DNA of 51,462 nucleotides from NCBI GenBank assembly GCA_902805845.1, contig CADCUI010000009.1, positions 1 through 51,462 on the forward strand, in the 5' to 3' direction. The number at the start of each line of letters is the position of its first letter. The stretch's first letter is position 1. Below are positions 15,973-23,712 of this stretch, in pieces. The DNA is from an uncultured Nocardioidaceae bacterium (lineage in GTDB: Bacteria; Actinomycetota; Actinomycetes; Propionibacteriales; Nocardioidaceae). The notes beneath the pieces were generated by a model that did not search any database, was not told the DNA's origin, and saw nothing but the letters and a program-made list of their open reading frames with translations. The translations under genes were made by a program, and so were the position numbers.

Positions 15973-16386
15973 GTGCAGGACGAGAGCCCGCGGCCGGAGC
16001 CGCCGCCGGACCGTTGGTCCCGGTCGGACTGGTGGGGCGTCGTGCTCGACGCACCGGACGTCGGCGTGCTTGCACGGTTCTACTCGCAGCTGCGTGGCTG
16101 GCCGATCTGGCGGGAGGACGCCGGTGGCGCAGCACTCGACCTCGGCGAGGGCGTCGCCTACCTCAGCATCCAGCACGACCCCGACTACGTGCGGCCGGTG
16201 TGGCCGGCAACCCCTGGGCGGCAGCAGATGATGCTGCACCTCGACTTCGAGGTGACCGACCTCGACGCCGCTGTCGCGCGGGCCCTGGAGCTCGGTGCCG
16301 AGCTCCCCGACCACCAGCCCCAGGACGACGTACGGGTCCTGCTCGATCCCGCGGGACACCCGTTCTGCCTCTACGCCCATCCCTGA
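15973..16386 (+). CDS. VOC-superfamily (glyoxalase/bleomycin resistance-like) protein
   Basis: 137 residues from GTG 15973. The beta-alpha-beta-beta-beta fold is visible: WWGVVLDAPDVGVLARFYSQL at the start, MLHLDFEVTDLDAAVARALELGAEL in the middle, and VLLDPAGHPFCLYAHP at the end, the usual VOC finish. The candidate metal ligands of the glyoxalase type are only partly present, so the enzyme class cannot be given. Such single-domain proteins act on small molecules in the cytoplasm. It stands alone between the glycosidase and the MMPL exporter, with which it is convergent. Confidence 0.85.
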   Translation: MQDESPRPEPPPDRWSRSDWWGVVLDAPDVGVLARFYSQLRGWPIWREDAGGAALDLGEGVAYLSIQHDPDYVRPVWPATPGRQQMMLHLDFEVTDLDAAVARALELGAELPDHQPQDDVRVLLDPAGHPFCLYAHP

Positions 16387-16420
16387 GGGTCAGCGTCCTG
16401 TCGCCTCTGGTGCGGGCGGG

Positions 16421-18532
16421 TCAGTCGTCGACCAGCGCACCTTGCCGGACCGGCTCGGCCGGAGGCGGCAGCTCCTCGTCGTCGGACTCGTGTGCCAGCT
16501 TGCTCGGCCACCAGATCACCGGGCCGAGGTCGAGGTTGAGGGCGGTCACGAGGACCGACCGCACGATGAGGGTGTCGAGCAGGATGCCGAGCGCGACCGC
16601 GATCCCGAGCTCGGCGAGGAAGACCAGCGGGATCGTCCCCAGGACGAGGAACGTCGCCGCCAGGACGAGCCCGGCCGAGGTGATGACGCCACCGGTCGTC
16701 GTCAGACCGACGAGTGCACCGGCACGGGTCCCACGCGCGATCGACTCCTCGCGCACCCGCGTCATGAGGAAGATGTTGTAGTCGATGCCGAGGGCGACGA
16801 GGAAGACGAACGCGAAGAGCGGGAACCCCGGGTCCGACCCGGCGAAGCCGAAGACGTACTCGAAGAGCAGCGCCGAGATGCCCAACGCGGCGCTGAAGGA
16901 CAGCACGACGGTGGCCAGCAGGATCAGCGGCGCGGTGAGGGCGCGGAGCAGCAGGACCAGGATGAGGAACACCATCACCAGCACGGTCGGGATGATGACG
17001 ACGTTGTCTCGTCCGGAGGCTTCCTTGGTGTCGAGGTAGATCGCCGACCAGCCACCCACCAGGGCGCCGGCTCCGTCGACCGCGTGCACCCGGTCGCGGA
17101 CGGTCTCCACCCGCTCGAACGCCGCGGGCGACGCCACGTCGCCTTCGACGGTCGCCTGGACGAAGGCGACACCTTCCTGCACGACCGGCTCCGTCGGCTC
17201 GCCCACCCCGGTGATCCCGGTCATCGCCTCGCGAACCGCGTCGGCCTGGCCGGGGTCGCTCACGACCTGGACGGTGTTGGATGCGTCGACCAGGCCGTGA
17301 GCGGCGAGCACCTGCTGACCGGTGATGGAGTCGTAGTCCTTGGTGTAGCTGTCCTCGGTCGCGAGTCCGGCCGTGTCCAGACGGAAGAGGCCCAGGGAGG
17401 CGATCGCCAGGAGCGCCGTCGTGACGACCCACACCCTGCGCGGACGGACCTTGATCCGCTGGCCGACCTTCGCCCACACCCCCGTCTGCGTCGGCTCCGG
17501 CGAGCCCAGGGTCGGACGTCTGGGCCAGAAGATCCATCGGCCGACGATGACGAGCAGGGCGGGGAGGAGGGTGACCATCACCAGGAGCGTGACCCCGACG
17601 CCGATGGCCGCCACCGGTCCGAGGCCCGCCGTCGAGTTCATCTCCGCCAGGGTCAGGCACAGCATGCCGACGATGACGGTCGCGGCGCTGGCGAGGATCG
17701 CCGGGGCCGCCCTGTGGAGGGCGAACGCCATCGCCTCGTGCCGGTCATCATGACGTCGGAGCTCTTCGCGATAGCGGGCCACCAGGAGCAACGCGTAGTC
17801 CGTGCCCGCGCCGATGACCAGGATCGTGAGGATCGCCTGACTCTGGCCGTTCACCGTGAGGTCGGCGTACTTCGCGAGGAAGTAGATCAGTCCCTGCGAC
17901 ACCGTGAGGGCGAGCCCCGCGCAGATGATCGGCAGCAGCCACAGCGTCGGGCTGCGGTAGGTGAGAAGCAGGATGATGATGACCACGCCGAGCGTGGCGA
18001 AGAGCAGGGTCCCGTCGATGCCCTCGAACACCTCCGACGAGTCCGCTGCCTGACCACCTGCGCCGCTGATGTAGACGTTCCCACCGTCCAAGGCGGCGAT
18101 GTCGCGCAGCTCGTCGGCGACCGTGGGCATCTCCATCCACCAGTTGGCGCCGAAGTTGAAGGTGACCAGTGTCTGCATGGCCTGTCCGTCCTCGGACGGC
18201 TGCGGGCCGAGCACCTCGCCCTCCACGCCGTTCAGGTCGGCGAACTCCTCGGCGTCGGCCTCTGCCGCGGCGAGGTCCGCCTCGGACAAGCCTTCCTCAC
18301 GCTCGTAGACCACCACGGTGGGGATGGCGTTGGGGTCCTGGAAGGGCGCCAGCTTCTCCAGGGCCCTGGTGGACTCCGCCGAGGCGGGGAGCCACGAGGA
18401 GGCCTCGTTGTCCTGGACGTCGATGAGCTTCTGCGAGAAGGCACTTGCGACGCCGACCACCAGGAGCCACAGGACCAGCACGACCCACTTGGTGCCGCGC
18501 CCTGTCAGCCTGCCGGCGAGCTGTCGATCCAT
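16421..18532 (-). CDS. MMPL/RND-family membrane transporter
   Basis: 703 residues, the usual length for MMPL proteins. Topology is two repeats, each with one helix, a large extracytoplasmic loop and five helices. The characteristic motifs occur twice, as GAGTDYALLLVARYREEL and ALGIDYNIFLMTRVREES; the Asp-Tyr pairs form the proton path. The large loop after helix 1 includes WLPASAESTRALEKL. These transporters export lipids or small hydrophobic molecules to the outer envelope. It lies 66 bp downstream of a VOC gene on the same strand. The C-terminus is short, with acidic residues, and lacks a cytoplasmic domain. Confidence 0.95.
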   Translation of the reverse strand: MDRQLAGRLTGRGTKWVVLVLWLLVVGVASAFSQKLIDVQDNEASSWLPASAESTRALEKLAPFQDPNAIPTVVVYEREEGLSEADLAAAEADAEEFADLNGVEGEVLGPQPSEDGQAMQTLVTFNFGANWWMEMPTVADELRDIAALDGGNVYISGAGGQAADSSEVFEGIDGTLLFATLGVVIIILLLTYRSPTLWLLPIICAGLALTVSQGLIYFLAKYADLTVNGQSQAILTILVIGAGTDYALLLVARYREELRRHDDRHEAMAFALHRAAPAILASAATVIVGMLCLTLAEMNSTAGLGPVAAIGVGVTLLVMVTLLPALLVIVGRWIFWPRRPTLGSPEPTQTGVWAKVGQRIKVRPRRVWVVTTALLAIASLGLFRLDTAGLATEDSYTKDYDSITGQQVLAAHGLVDASNTVQVVSDPGQADAVREAMTGITGVGEPTEPVVQEGVAFVQATVEGDVASPAAFERVETVRDRVHAVDGAGALVGGWSAIYLDTKEASGRDNVVIIPTVLVMVFLILVLLLRALTAPLILLATVVLSFSAALGISALLFEYVFGFAGSDPGFPLFAFVFLVALGIDYNIFLMTRVREESIARGTRAGALVGLTTTGGVITSAGLVLAATFLVLGTIPLVFLAELGIAVALGILLDTLIVRSVLVTALNLDLGPVIWWPSKLAHESDDEELPPPAEPVRQGALVDD

Positions 18533-18598
18533 GGCTGGATTCGACCACGCGGGACCGCTGCCCGCATCGGACTTTCCGCCCGAGTTCGAGCCTATTCT

Positions 18599-19009
18599 TT
18601 ACCCGGGCCGGCCGGTTCGTTGTCCGGGGAGGCCGTCGTCGATGCAGAGGACGTTGTTCTCGCTGTCCTTGAACCAGGCGGCCTTGCCCATGCCCGCCAT
18701 CGACGCGACATCGCCGTCCCAGTCGACACCGGGCAGGTCGTAGTGCTCGAAGGTCACGCCCTTGCCCTTGAGCTCGGCCACCTCGGCGTCGACGTCGTCG
18801 ACGTGCCACTGGGCGATGGTGTGGCCCGCCTGTCCCGCGTACTCGGTCTGGTAGACGGTGAACATGGAGCCGCCGGCCGTGCGGTACATCATCGCGATGC
18901 CCTCCATCTCCTGGAAGGGGGTGAGTCCCAGCTTGTCGGCGTAGAACGTCCGGGCGCGGCTGAGGTCAGCGGCCGGGATGTTGGCGGTGACGGTTCCCTT
19001 GTCGATCAT
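18599..19009 (-). CDS. VOC-superfamily protein
   Basis: 136 residues from ATG 19009, with AGGAGGG at good spacing; the open frame continues upstream to 19324 but lacks signals. The sequence VTANIPAADLSRARTFYADKLGLTP is the typical VOC start, and AWFKDSENNVLCIDDGLP is a typical end. It resembles glyoxalase-like proteins of unknown substrate in actinobacteria. It lies directly upstream of the MMPL gene and may share its transcript. The 269 bp upstream of it hold no gene that I can support. Confidence 0.9.
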   Translation of the reverse strand: MIDKGTVTANIPAADLSRARTFYADKLGLTPFQEMEGIAMMYRTAGGSMFTVYQTEYAGQAGHTIAQWHVDDVDAEVAELKGKGVTFEHYDLPGVDWDGDVASMAGMGKAAWFKDSENNVLCIDDGLPGQRTGRPG

Positions 19010-19278
19010 GAGTGATCCCTCCTGAGAAGGAGGCTGGCCAAGCCGGCACCCGGAACCGCGAGGCTGCCTCGCTGTAGTGACGATCAGCACTCTTCCGCGG
19101 TGGGGACCCCGGCTCAACCCGAGCACCGACAAAGCGACGGGCAGTCGCGTCCTCGGGACTCGGTGGCCGACACAAGTCGGGTCGGACCGGGCGAAACGAG
19201 GGCCCGGCGCTGCACCCGGACTAGTCGGGATGAGCAGGTAGGCCCGGTCTGACCGGCAGGCTGGAAGGCCATTGAGGC

Positions 19279-20766
19279 CTAGGTGGGTGGATTGCCTGAG
19301 GGTGCCAGCTCCAGCCTGACCCACTTCGCGATCGCGGGCACGCCTTGGGAGTCGAGGGCGAACAACATGTAGTACCCGGGCGGGGCCTCAAGCGGACTGG
19401 CGGGCGCGCGCAGGGTGTGCACCAGTCCGTCACTGGTGTGCGTGAGCGCGACGCCGCGCTGGTCCGGATTGACCTGGTGCGTGTCCGCGCCGGGGTGGAT
19501 CAGCACGAACTTGGTCACAGGCGTGTCGGTCGTGACTACCATCGGCTGGCCGTACCCGCTTGCGGCTGGGGCGCTGGTGATCACCGGGCGCGGACCCTTG
19601 AACAGGTAGGGCGGGGAGTAGAGCTCACCGTAGTTCCTCATCGTGCCCGTGTCGGAGCCGGCAGACAGGACTCGGCCGTCCGGGAGCAGTACCCCTGTGC
19701 CGTGATAGCCGCGCACCACCTGCTGCGAGGCCATGGTCGTCCACTTGCCGGTGACCGGGTCGAACAGCTCGGCCGCCTTGACGGGGGTGCCGTAGAGCTT
19801 GACCTGTGTGCCCCCGACCGCGAGCACCGTGTTGTCCGGCAGCAGCACTGGGACCGAGAAGTTGCGTGCCGTCGCCATGGGCCCCGTGTACTGCCACGCG
19901 GGTGTCGGAGTCGACAGGTCGAGGATCTCGGCGGTGTTCGTCGGCGCGCTGGTGCTCGTGGATCGGCCGCCGTAGGTCAGGATCTTCTTGCTGCCGAGGA
20001 GCGCCACTGTTGCGCCCTGCTGGCGCGCGCCGAATCTCATGGCGGGGCCGTTCCTCCAGGTGGCCGTGGCGTAGTTGAAGTAGATGGACGCGCGGGCGGG
20101 GCCGACCTTGATGACGCGGTTGTCGTTCAGGAGGTGCAGTCGCGGATACAGGCCGAGTGTCTTGGTTGCCGTGTTGGGCATCATCGTCATTGTGTTCGAA
20201 GCCGGGTCGTAGCGATCCATGGTCGGGCTCGGAGTGGACTTGTCCTCGCCTCCGCCCATGACGAGCGTGCAGCCGTCCGGCATTCCGACCGCGGTCGGAT
20301 ACCAGCGCTTCATGCTCAACACAGGGCCTGGCGTCCAGGCTCGGGTGAGGGGGTCGTAGATGTCGGTCTCCCTGACTCCGAAGACGCTGTTGCGGACGCC
20401 GGTGTCGTGGTCGTGCCCGCCGGAGACGAACACCCGTCCGTCTGGGAGCTGATTCATCCCGGAGCAGAACAGGTCACGGTGGTAACCGATCGACGCGTTC
20501 TGGGCGGTCCCATCCTTGAGGTCATAGGTGCGGACCGTGGACTCGTGATTGACGGTCAGGTCGCCCTCGACGTACTCGAAGAACAGCACCTGGTCGTTGA
20601 ACATGAGCTGCATGTGGATCGCAATCCCGCCCATGTCGAAGGGCGCCGACCAGGACCCGATGAGGGCCTCTTGCCCGGTGGCGGCCTCTGAAGCGCGAGG
20701 CAGCCCAGCGAGAAGCGCTCCGGTAGCACCAGCGCCCAGCAGGGTTCGGCGTGAAACGTTCACCAT
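19279..20766 (-). CDS. Secreted kelch-type probable copper radical oxidase (galactose/glyoxal oxidase-like)
   Basis: 495 residues with an N-terminal Tat-type signal (SRRTLLGAGATGALLAG). Kelch repeats build a seven-bladed propeller, followed by a C-terminal DUF1929 immunoglobulin-like domain. The residues required in copper radical oxidases are all present. Cys101 in DLFCSGMNQLPDG and Tyr156 in KRWYPTAVGMPDG would form the thioether cofactor. Tyr354 and His355 in VRGYHGTGVLLPDG and His430 in HPGADTHQVNPDQRG would ligate copper. An active oxidase making H2O2 from an alcohol or aldehyde is therefore plausible. Streptomyces GlxA, needed for wall-glycan deposition, is the best-known bacterial relative. 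No copper chaperone gene is adjacent. Confidence 0.85.
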   Translation of the reverse strand: MVNVSRRTLLGAGATGALLAGLPRASEAATGQEALIGSWSAPFDMGGIAIHMQLMFNDQVLFFEYVEGDLTVNHESTVRTYDLKDGTAQNASIGYHRDLFCSGMNQLPDGRVFVSGGHDHDTGVRNSVFGVRETDIYDPLTRAWTPGPVLSMKRWYPTAVGMPDGCTLVMGGGEDKSTPSPTMDRYDPASNTMTMMPNTATKTLGLYPRLHLLNDNRVIKVGPARASIYFNYATATWRNGPAMRFGARQQGATVALLGSKKILTYGGRSTSTSAPTNTAEILDLSTPTPAWQYTGPMATARNFSVPVLLPDNTVLAVGGTQVKLYGTPVKAAELFDPVTGKWTTMASQQVVRGYHGTGVLLPDGRVLSAGSDTGTMRNYGELYSPPYLFKGPRPVITSAPAASGYGQPMVVTTDTPVTKFVLIHPGADTHQVNPDQRGVALTHTSDGLVHTLRAPASPLEAPPGYYMLFALDSQGVPAIAKWVRLELAPSGNPPT

Positions 20767-21041
20767 GATGGTGTCCCGTCGACTCGCGCGGACCCCGATG
20801 ATCCTCGTTGTTCACATCCTCGAAGTTTCGGTGGTTGTCCGTAGAGGCAAAGGTCCTCACGCCCGGCAGCGCCGCCGATCAACCGCCTTCGTGACACTCC
20901 TCGCGCTGCGCGGAATAGGCCTTTGATGGAGATATGGCCAGAACAGGCTGCACGCGTCGGCGGCGACGCTCGAACACATGGCGGTCTTCTTGACGCGCGC
21001 GCTCGGCGCTCTGAAAGCCCCTCGACAGAATGCGAGGAGGG

Positions 21042-21057
21042 CCTCTGAACTCAGAGG
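21042..21057 (-). terminator. Short hairpin downstream of tRNA-Lys
   Basis: CCTCTGA (21042-21048) and TCAGAGG (21051-21057) are complementary and begin 9 nt beyond the tRNA 3' end. No T-run is seen, so the role is uncertain. The remaining 275 nt to the oxidase gene hold nothing I recognise. Confidence 0.35.
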
Positions 21058-21065
21058 AACATGCG

Positions 21066-21138
<73 letters not shown>

Positions 21139-21143
21139 CTGAA

Positions 21144-21172
21144 GCGGGGTCCACCCTACCAGCGGACCCCGC
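21144..21172 (-). terminator. Hairpin after the SRPBCC gene
   Basis: GCGGGGTCC (21144-21152) and GGACCCCGC (21164-21172) form a perfect 9-bp stem with an 11-nt loop. It lies just after the SRPBCC stop and before tRNA-Lys. It probably ends the arsR-SRPBCC transcript, although there is no T-tract. Confidence 0.6.
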
Positions 21173-21189
21173 CGTCCCGACACTCGAGG

Positions 21190-21639
21190 TCAGGCCGCCA
21201 GCAAGCGGTCGAGCTTGGTGAACGAGCTGCCCCAACCCTCGCGTGCTGCCCCGAGGATGTCGTCCCCGTAGGGCCCCTGGTGGAGAACCAGGCGGGTCTT
21301 CCCGCCCTCGTCGTGGAGCTCGATGCGCATGTCGATCCGGGTGGCGCCGAACATCTCGGCGGCCTCGCCCTCGAGGTCCTCGTGGAGCAGGATGAGCGAC
21401 GGCTCGACGAGCTCGTCGAAGACTCCCTCGCTCGGGCCGCCCGGAGGGAGGTCGGGGGAGTCCGCAACCATCGTGAACCGCTGGTGGCCGCCGACCCGCA
21501 GGTCGACCGACACCGACTCGCGCGGCACGTGGTAGCCGACCGGTCCGAACCACTCGGCGAGCTGGTCGGGATCCGTGAACGCCTTCCAGACGAGCTCACG
21601 GGGGGCGTCGAAGACGCGCTCGATGATGAGGTGGGCCAT
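21190..21639 (-). CDS. SRPBCC-family (AHSA1-like) protein
   Basis: 149 residues from ATG 21639, preceded by AAGGAA. The AHSA1/Bet v 1-like fold is recognised by IIERVFDAPRELVWKAFTDPDQLAEWFGP at the start and the final helix WGSSFTKLDRLLAA. These proteins form a hydrophobic ligand pocket. The gene is 11 bp downstream of an ArsR-family gene, a very common pairing in which the regulator controls the SRPBCC protein. The ligand is unknown. An upstream in-frame extension to 21822 reads through the Gln/His repeats of the regulator in another frame and is rejected. Confidence 0.93.
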   Translation of the reverse strand: MAHLIIERVFDAPRELVWKAFTDPDQLAEWFGPVGYHVPRESVSVDLRVGGHQRFTMVADSPDLPPGGPSEGVFDELVEPSLILLHEDLEGEAAEMFGATRIDMRIELHDEGGKTRLVLHQGPYGDDILGAAREGWGSSFTKLDRLLAA

Positions 21640-21650
21640 GACTGTTCCTT

Positions 21651-22019
21651 TCACTGCTGTTGGTGGTTCTGCTGATGTTGGTTCTGCTGGTGTTGGTCCT
21701 GCTGGATCCGCTTGAGGTGGGCCTCGAGCCTGTCGAAGCTCTCGTCCCAGAACTTCCGGTAGGGCTCCATCCAGTCGACGACGTCGCGCAGCGGCTCGGC
21801 GTTGATGGCGCTGCTGCGCCACTGAGCGTGTCGGCTCCGGGTGATGAGCCCGGCCTCCTCCAGCACCCTCAGGTGCCGCGAGACGGCCGGCAGGCTGATC
21901 GAGAACGGCTCCGCCAGCTCGTTGACCGTCGCCTCGCCCTCGAGGAGTCGGGAGAGGATCGCCCTCCGGGTGGGATCGGCCAGCGCCGCGAACACTGAAC
22001 TGAGCCGATCCCGCGCCAT
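21651..22019 (-). CDS. ArsR-family winged-helix repressor
   Basis: 122 residues from ATG 22019, with GAAGG upstream. The winged-helix core is FAALADPTRRAILSRLLEGEATVNELAEPF, then the recognition helix SLPAVSRHLRVLEEAGLI. No metal-binding Cys pair is present, as in the non-metal ArsR proteins that accompany SRPBCC genes. The C-terminus is unusual: a 17-residue tail made only of Gln, His, Asn and Asp (QQDQHQQNQHQQNHQQQ), encoded by 15-bp tandem repeats. It is divergent from sigK across a short AT-richer region holding a probable operator. Confidence 0.92.
   Translation of the reverse strand: MARDRLSSVFAALADPTRRAILSRLLEGEATVNELAEPFSISLPAVSRHLRVLEEAGLITRSRHAQWRSSAINAEPLRDVVDWMEPYRKFWDESFDRLEAHLKRIQQDQHQQNQHQQNHQQQ
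21667..21696. repeat. 15-bp tandem repeat encoding the Gln/His tail of the ArsR protein
   Basis: TTCTGCTGATGTTGG (21667-21681) is followed by TTCTGCTGGTGTTGG (21682-21696) and a diverged third unit starting TCCTGCTGG. The repeats are in frame and encode a five-residue Gln/His/Asn unit. The same bases are unusually T-rich on the plus strand for this genome. Confidence 0.85.
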
Positions 22020-22033
22020 GTTTAACCTTCCAT

Positions 22034-22081
22034 GCAATTAACCGATTGCTTAAGTAAGCCAGCCGGAGCGGGAGAAGTCAA
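22034..22081 (-). promoter_or_regulatory. arsR promoter with candidate operator palindromes
   Basis: On the minus strand a -35 TTGACT (22076-22081) and -10 TTACTT (22052-22057) are 18 nt apart. Two overlapping palindromes cover the -10 and downstream side: GCTTA-AG-TAAGC (22048-22059) and GCAAT-N6-ATTGC (22034-22049). This is the likely autorepression site of the ArsR protein. It is an AT-rich island compared with its surroundings. Confidence 0.6.
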
Positions 22082-22083
22082 GA

Positions 22084-22113
22084 CCAATCTTGGGAGCACC
22101 AAGGAGCGAACTA
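22084..22113 (+). promoter_or_regulatory. Candidate SigK-type (ECF) promoter of sigK-rskA
   Basis: CCAATC (22084-22089), 17 nt, then CGAACTA (22107-22113). Promoters of mycobacterial SigK are reported with a -35 like CCATCC and a -10 like CCGAATA. This match would make the operon autoregulated. The start codon is 50 nt downstream. Confidence 0.4.
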
Positions 22114-22162
22114 GAGTCGTCACGCGCGGCGGGGTTCCCGCCAACGAGGAGGAGGCGATCGC

Positions 22163-22744
22163 ATGGGGTCGGATCCTGGCCTCCGGCTCGTGCGCTCCCG
22201 GGAGCCGAACGACGTCGACGCTCTCGTCGGCAGGGTCGCGGTAGGTGACTCCGACGCCTTCTCACGGCTGTACGACGCCGTCGCCGCCTCGGTCTACGGA
22301 GTCGCACGCCGGGTGGTGCGCGACCCCGAGCGCGCCGAGGACGTGGCGCAGGACGTCTTCCTCGAGGTGTGGCGCAAAGCACCGAGCTTCAACGACGCAC
22401 GAGGATCGGCGAAGACCTGGATCCTCACGATCGCGCATCGCCGCGCCGTGGACGCCGTCCGTCGCAACGAGTCGCAGAAGAAGTACGACGGGCGGGCCTC
22501 GGTCGACGAGGTGACCCGGGAGGAACCGCTCGACGGGCTGATCGAAGCTGAGGAGCACGGCGCCGTACGGGACTGCTTGGAGACGCTCACCTCGCTGCAG
22601 CTGGAGTCCGTGCGCCTCGCCTACTTCAACGGCTACACCTATCCCGAGGTGGCCACGCTGCTCGACAAGCCACTGCCCACCATCAAGACCCGGATGCGCG
22701 ACGGTCTCATTCGTCTGCGTGACTGCCTGGAGGGCGCTCGATGA
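22163..22744 (+). CDS. sigK: ECF RNA polymerase sigma factor SigK
   Basis: 193 residues from ATG 22163, with GAGGAGGAGG at 22146-22155. Region 2 is represented by AFSRLYDAVAASVYGVARRVVRDPERAEDVAQDVFLEVW and ends in SAKTWILTIAHRRAVDAVRR. Region 4 is LTSLQLESVRLAYFNGYTYPEVATLLDKPLPTIKTRMRDGLIRL. The length and the adjoining anti-sigma gene identify the SigK (ECF19) group. The next gene overlaps by ATGA, so the two proteins are made in coupled amounts. The regulon cannot be told from this window; the Fasciclin genes controlled in mycobacteria are not here. Confidence 0.92.
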   Translation: MGSDPGLRLVRSREPNDVDALVGRVAVGDSDAFSRLYDAVAASVYGVARRVVRDPERAEDVAQDVFLEVWRKAPSFNDARGSAKTWILTIAHRRAVDAVRRNESQKKYDGRASVDEVTREEPLDGLIEAEEHGAVRDCLETLTSLQLESVRLAYFNGYTYPEVATLLDKPLPTIKTRMRDGLIRLRDCLEGAR

Positions 22745-23559
22745 GCACCGACGTCCACACCCTCGCGGGGGCCTACGCGCTGGACGCGTTGAGTCCCGAG
22801 GAGGCTGCCCAGTTCCGGCAGCACCTCGACGTGTGTGAGTCCTGCCGCATCGAGGTGCGCGAGTTCCAGAAGGCCGCCGCCCAGATGGGCGCGGCCGAGG
22901 CAGTCACCCCGCCTCCCGACCTCAAGGCCAGAGTCATGGCGCTCGCGGACCGCACCCCCCAGCTGCCGCCTCGCACGTCGGAGGGGCCCACCGCAGCACC
23001 CGCCACTGGATCCACCCCTGGACCCACCCCTGGACCCGGCGCTGGACCCGACTCTGGGCCCACGATCGCCTCGATCGAAGCCCACCGCGGGCAGCCCGCC
23101 GGCACCTCGCGACGGTGGACGACCTGGCTGGCCGTCGCCGCGGCGGCCGTCGTCCTGGTCGGCGGTGGTGCCCTTGGGGCGCGCGCGCTGCTCGACGACT
23201 CCGACGCGGGGCTCGCTGCCGCACCGGTGCAGGTGTTCGAGGCACAGGACGCCCAGACCGCCACGGTCGAGACCAGAAACGGCGGTGAGCTCACGGTCGC
23301 GGTGTCGCCCAGCCGCAAGGAGATGGCCGTGGACACCCGCGAGCTTCCGGCGCTCGACGACGAGCACGTCTACCAGATCTGGTCGGTCCAAGATGACGGG
23401 ACGACGGTGGACGTCGCGATTCTCGACGACCCCGGCTCGGGAGCGGCCATGGGACTGCCCGAGCAGGGCACCCAGGTCGCGGTCACCGTCGAGCCGAAGG
23501 GCGGGTCCGAGCAGCCGACCACCGACCCGGTCGCCCAGGTGGACCCCTACGCCGTCTGA
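22741..23559 (+). CDS. rskA: Anti-sigma-K factor RskA
   Basis: 272 residues, start overlapping the sigK stop. The N-terminal zinc-type anti-sigma domain has His28, Cys32 and Cys35 in RQHLDVCESCRIEV. Then come a Gly/Pro-rich linker made of 12-bp DNA repeats, one membrane helix at about residues 128-147 (WLAVAAAAVVLVGGGALGA), and an extracytoplasmic RskA domain (VYQIWSVQDDGTTVDVAILD). It should hold SigK at the membrane and release it when the outer part is cleaved or altered by a redox signal. It is probably a substrate of site-2 proteolysis. Confidence 0.92.
   Translation: MSTDVHTLAGAYALDALSPEEAAQFRQHLDVCESCRIEVREFQKAAAQMGAAEAVTPPPDLKARVMALADRTPQLPPRTSEGPTAAPATGSTPGPTPGPGAGPDSGPTIASIEAHRGQPAGTSRRWTTWLAVAAAAVVLVGGGALGARALLDDSDAGLAAAPVQVFEAQDAQTATVETRNGGELTVAVSPSRKEMAVDTRELPALDDEHVYQIWSVQDDGTTVDVAILDDPGSGAAMGLPEQGTQVAVTVEPKGGSEQPTTDPVAQVDPYAV
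23007..23054. repeat. 12-bp tandem repeat in the RskA linker
   Basis: Four units begin TGGAYCC at 23007, 23019, 23031 and 23043. They encode a Gly-Pro/Gly-Ser-type linker between the zinc domain and the membrane helix. Confidence 0.8.
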
Positions 23560-23700
23560 CCGATCCGAGCATCGCCAGCACGGCGTTGCGCCGATGGGAC
23601 GCTCGACGAGCAGAAGCCACGACTGGAGTTGACCAGGCGCTGTACCCCCGTTCGGACCTCGATGTCGCGAACGACTCGGCGGTTGCGGGCTGCCCCCGAG

Positions 23701-23706
23701 TACCGT
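23701..23706 (+). promoter_or_regulatory. Leaderless -10 of the GyrA-like orphan gene
   Basis: TACCGT lies 6 nt before ATG 23713. No ribosome-binding site is present. Confidence 0.4.
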
Positions 23707-23712
23707 CCAGGC

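Noticed and set aside
16295-19015. Plus-strand 906-codon open frame
   Set aside because: Antisense to the MMPL and VOC genes; composition is Arg/Asp/Gly/His-rich and low in hydrophobic residues with no domain.
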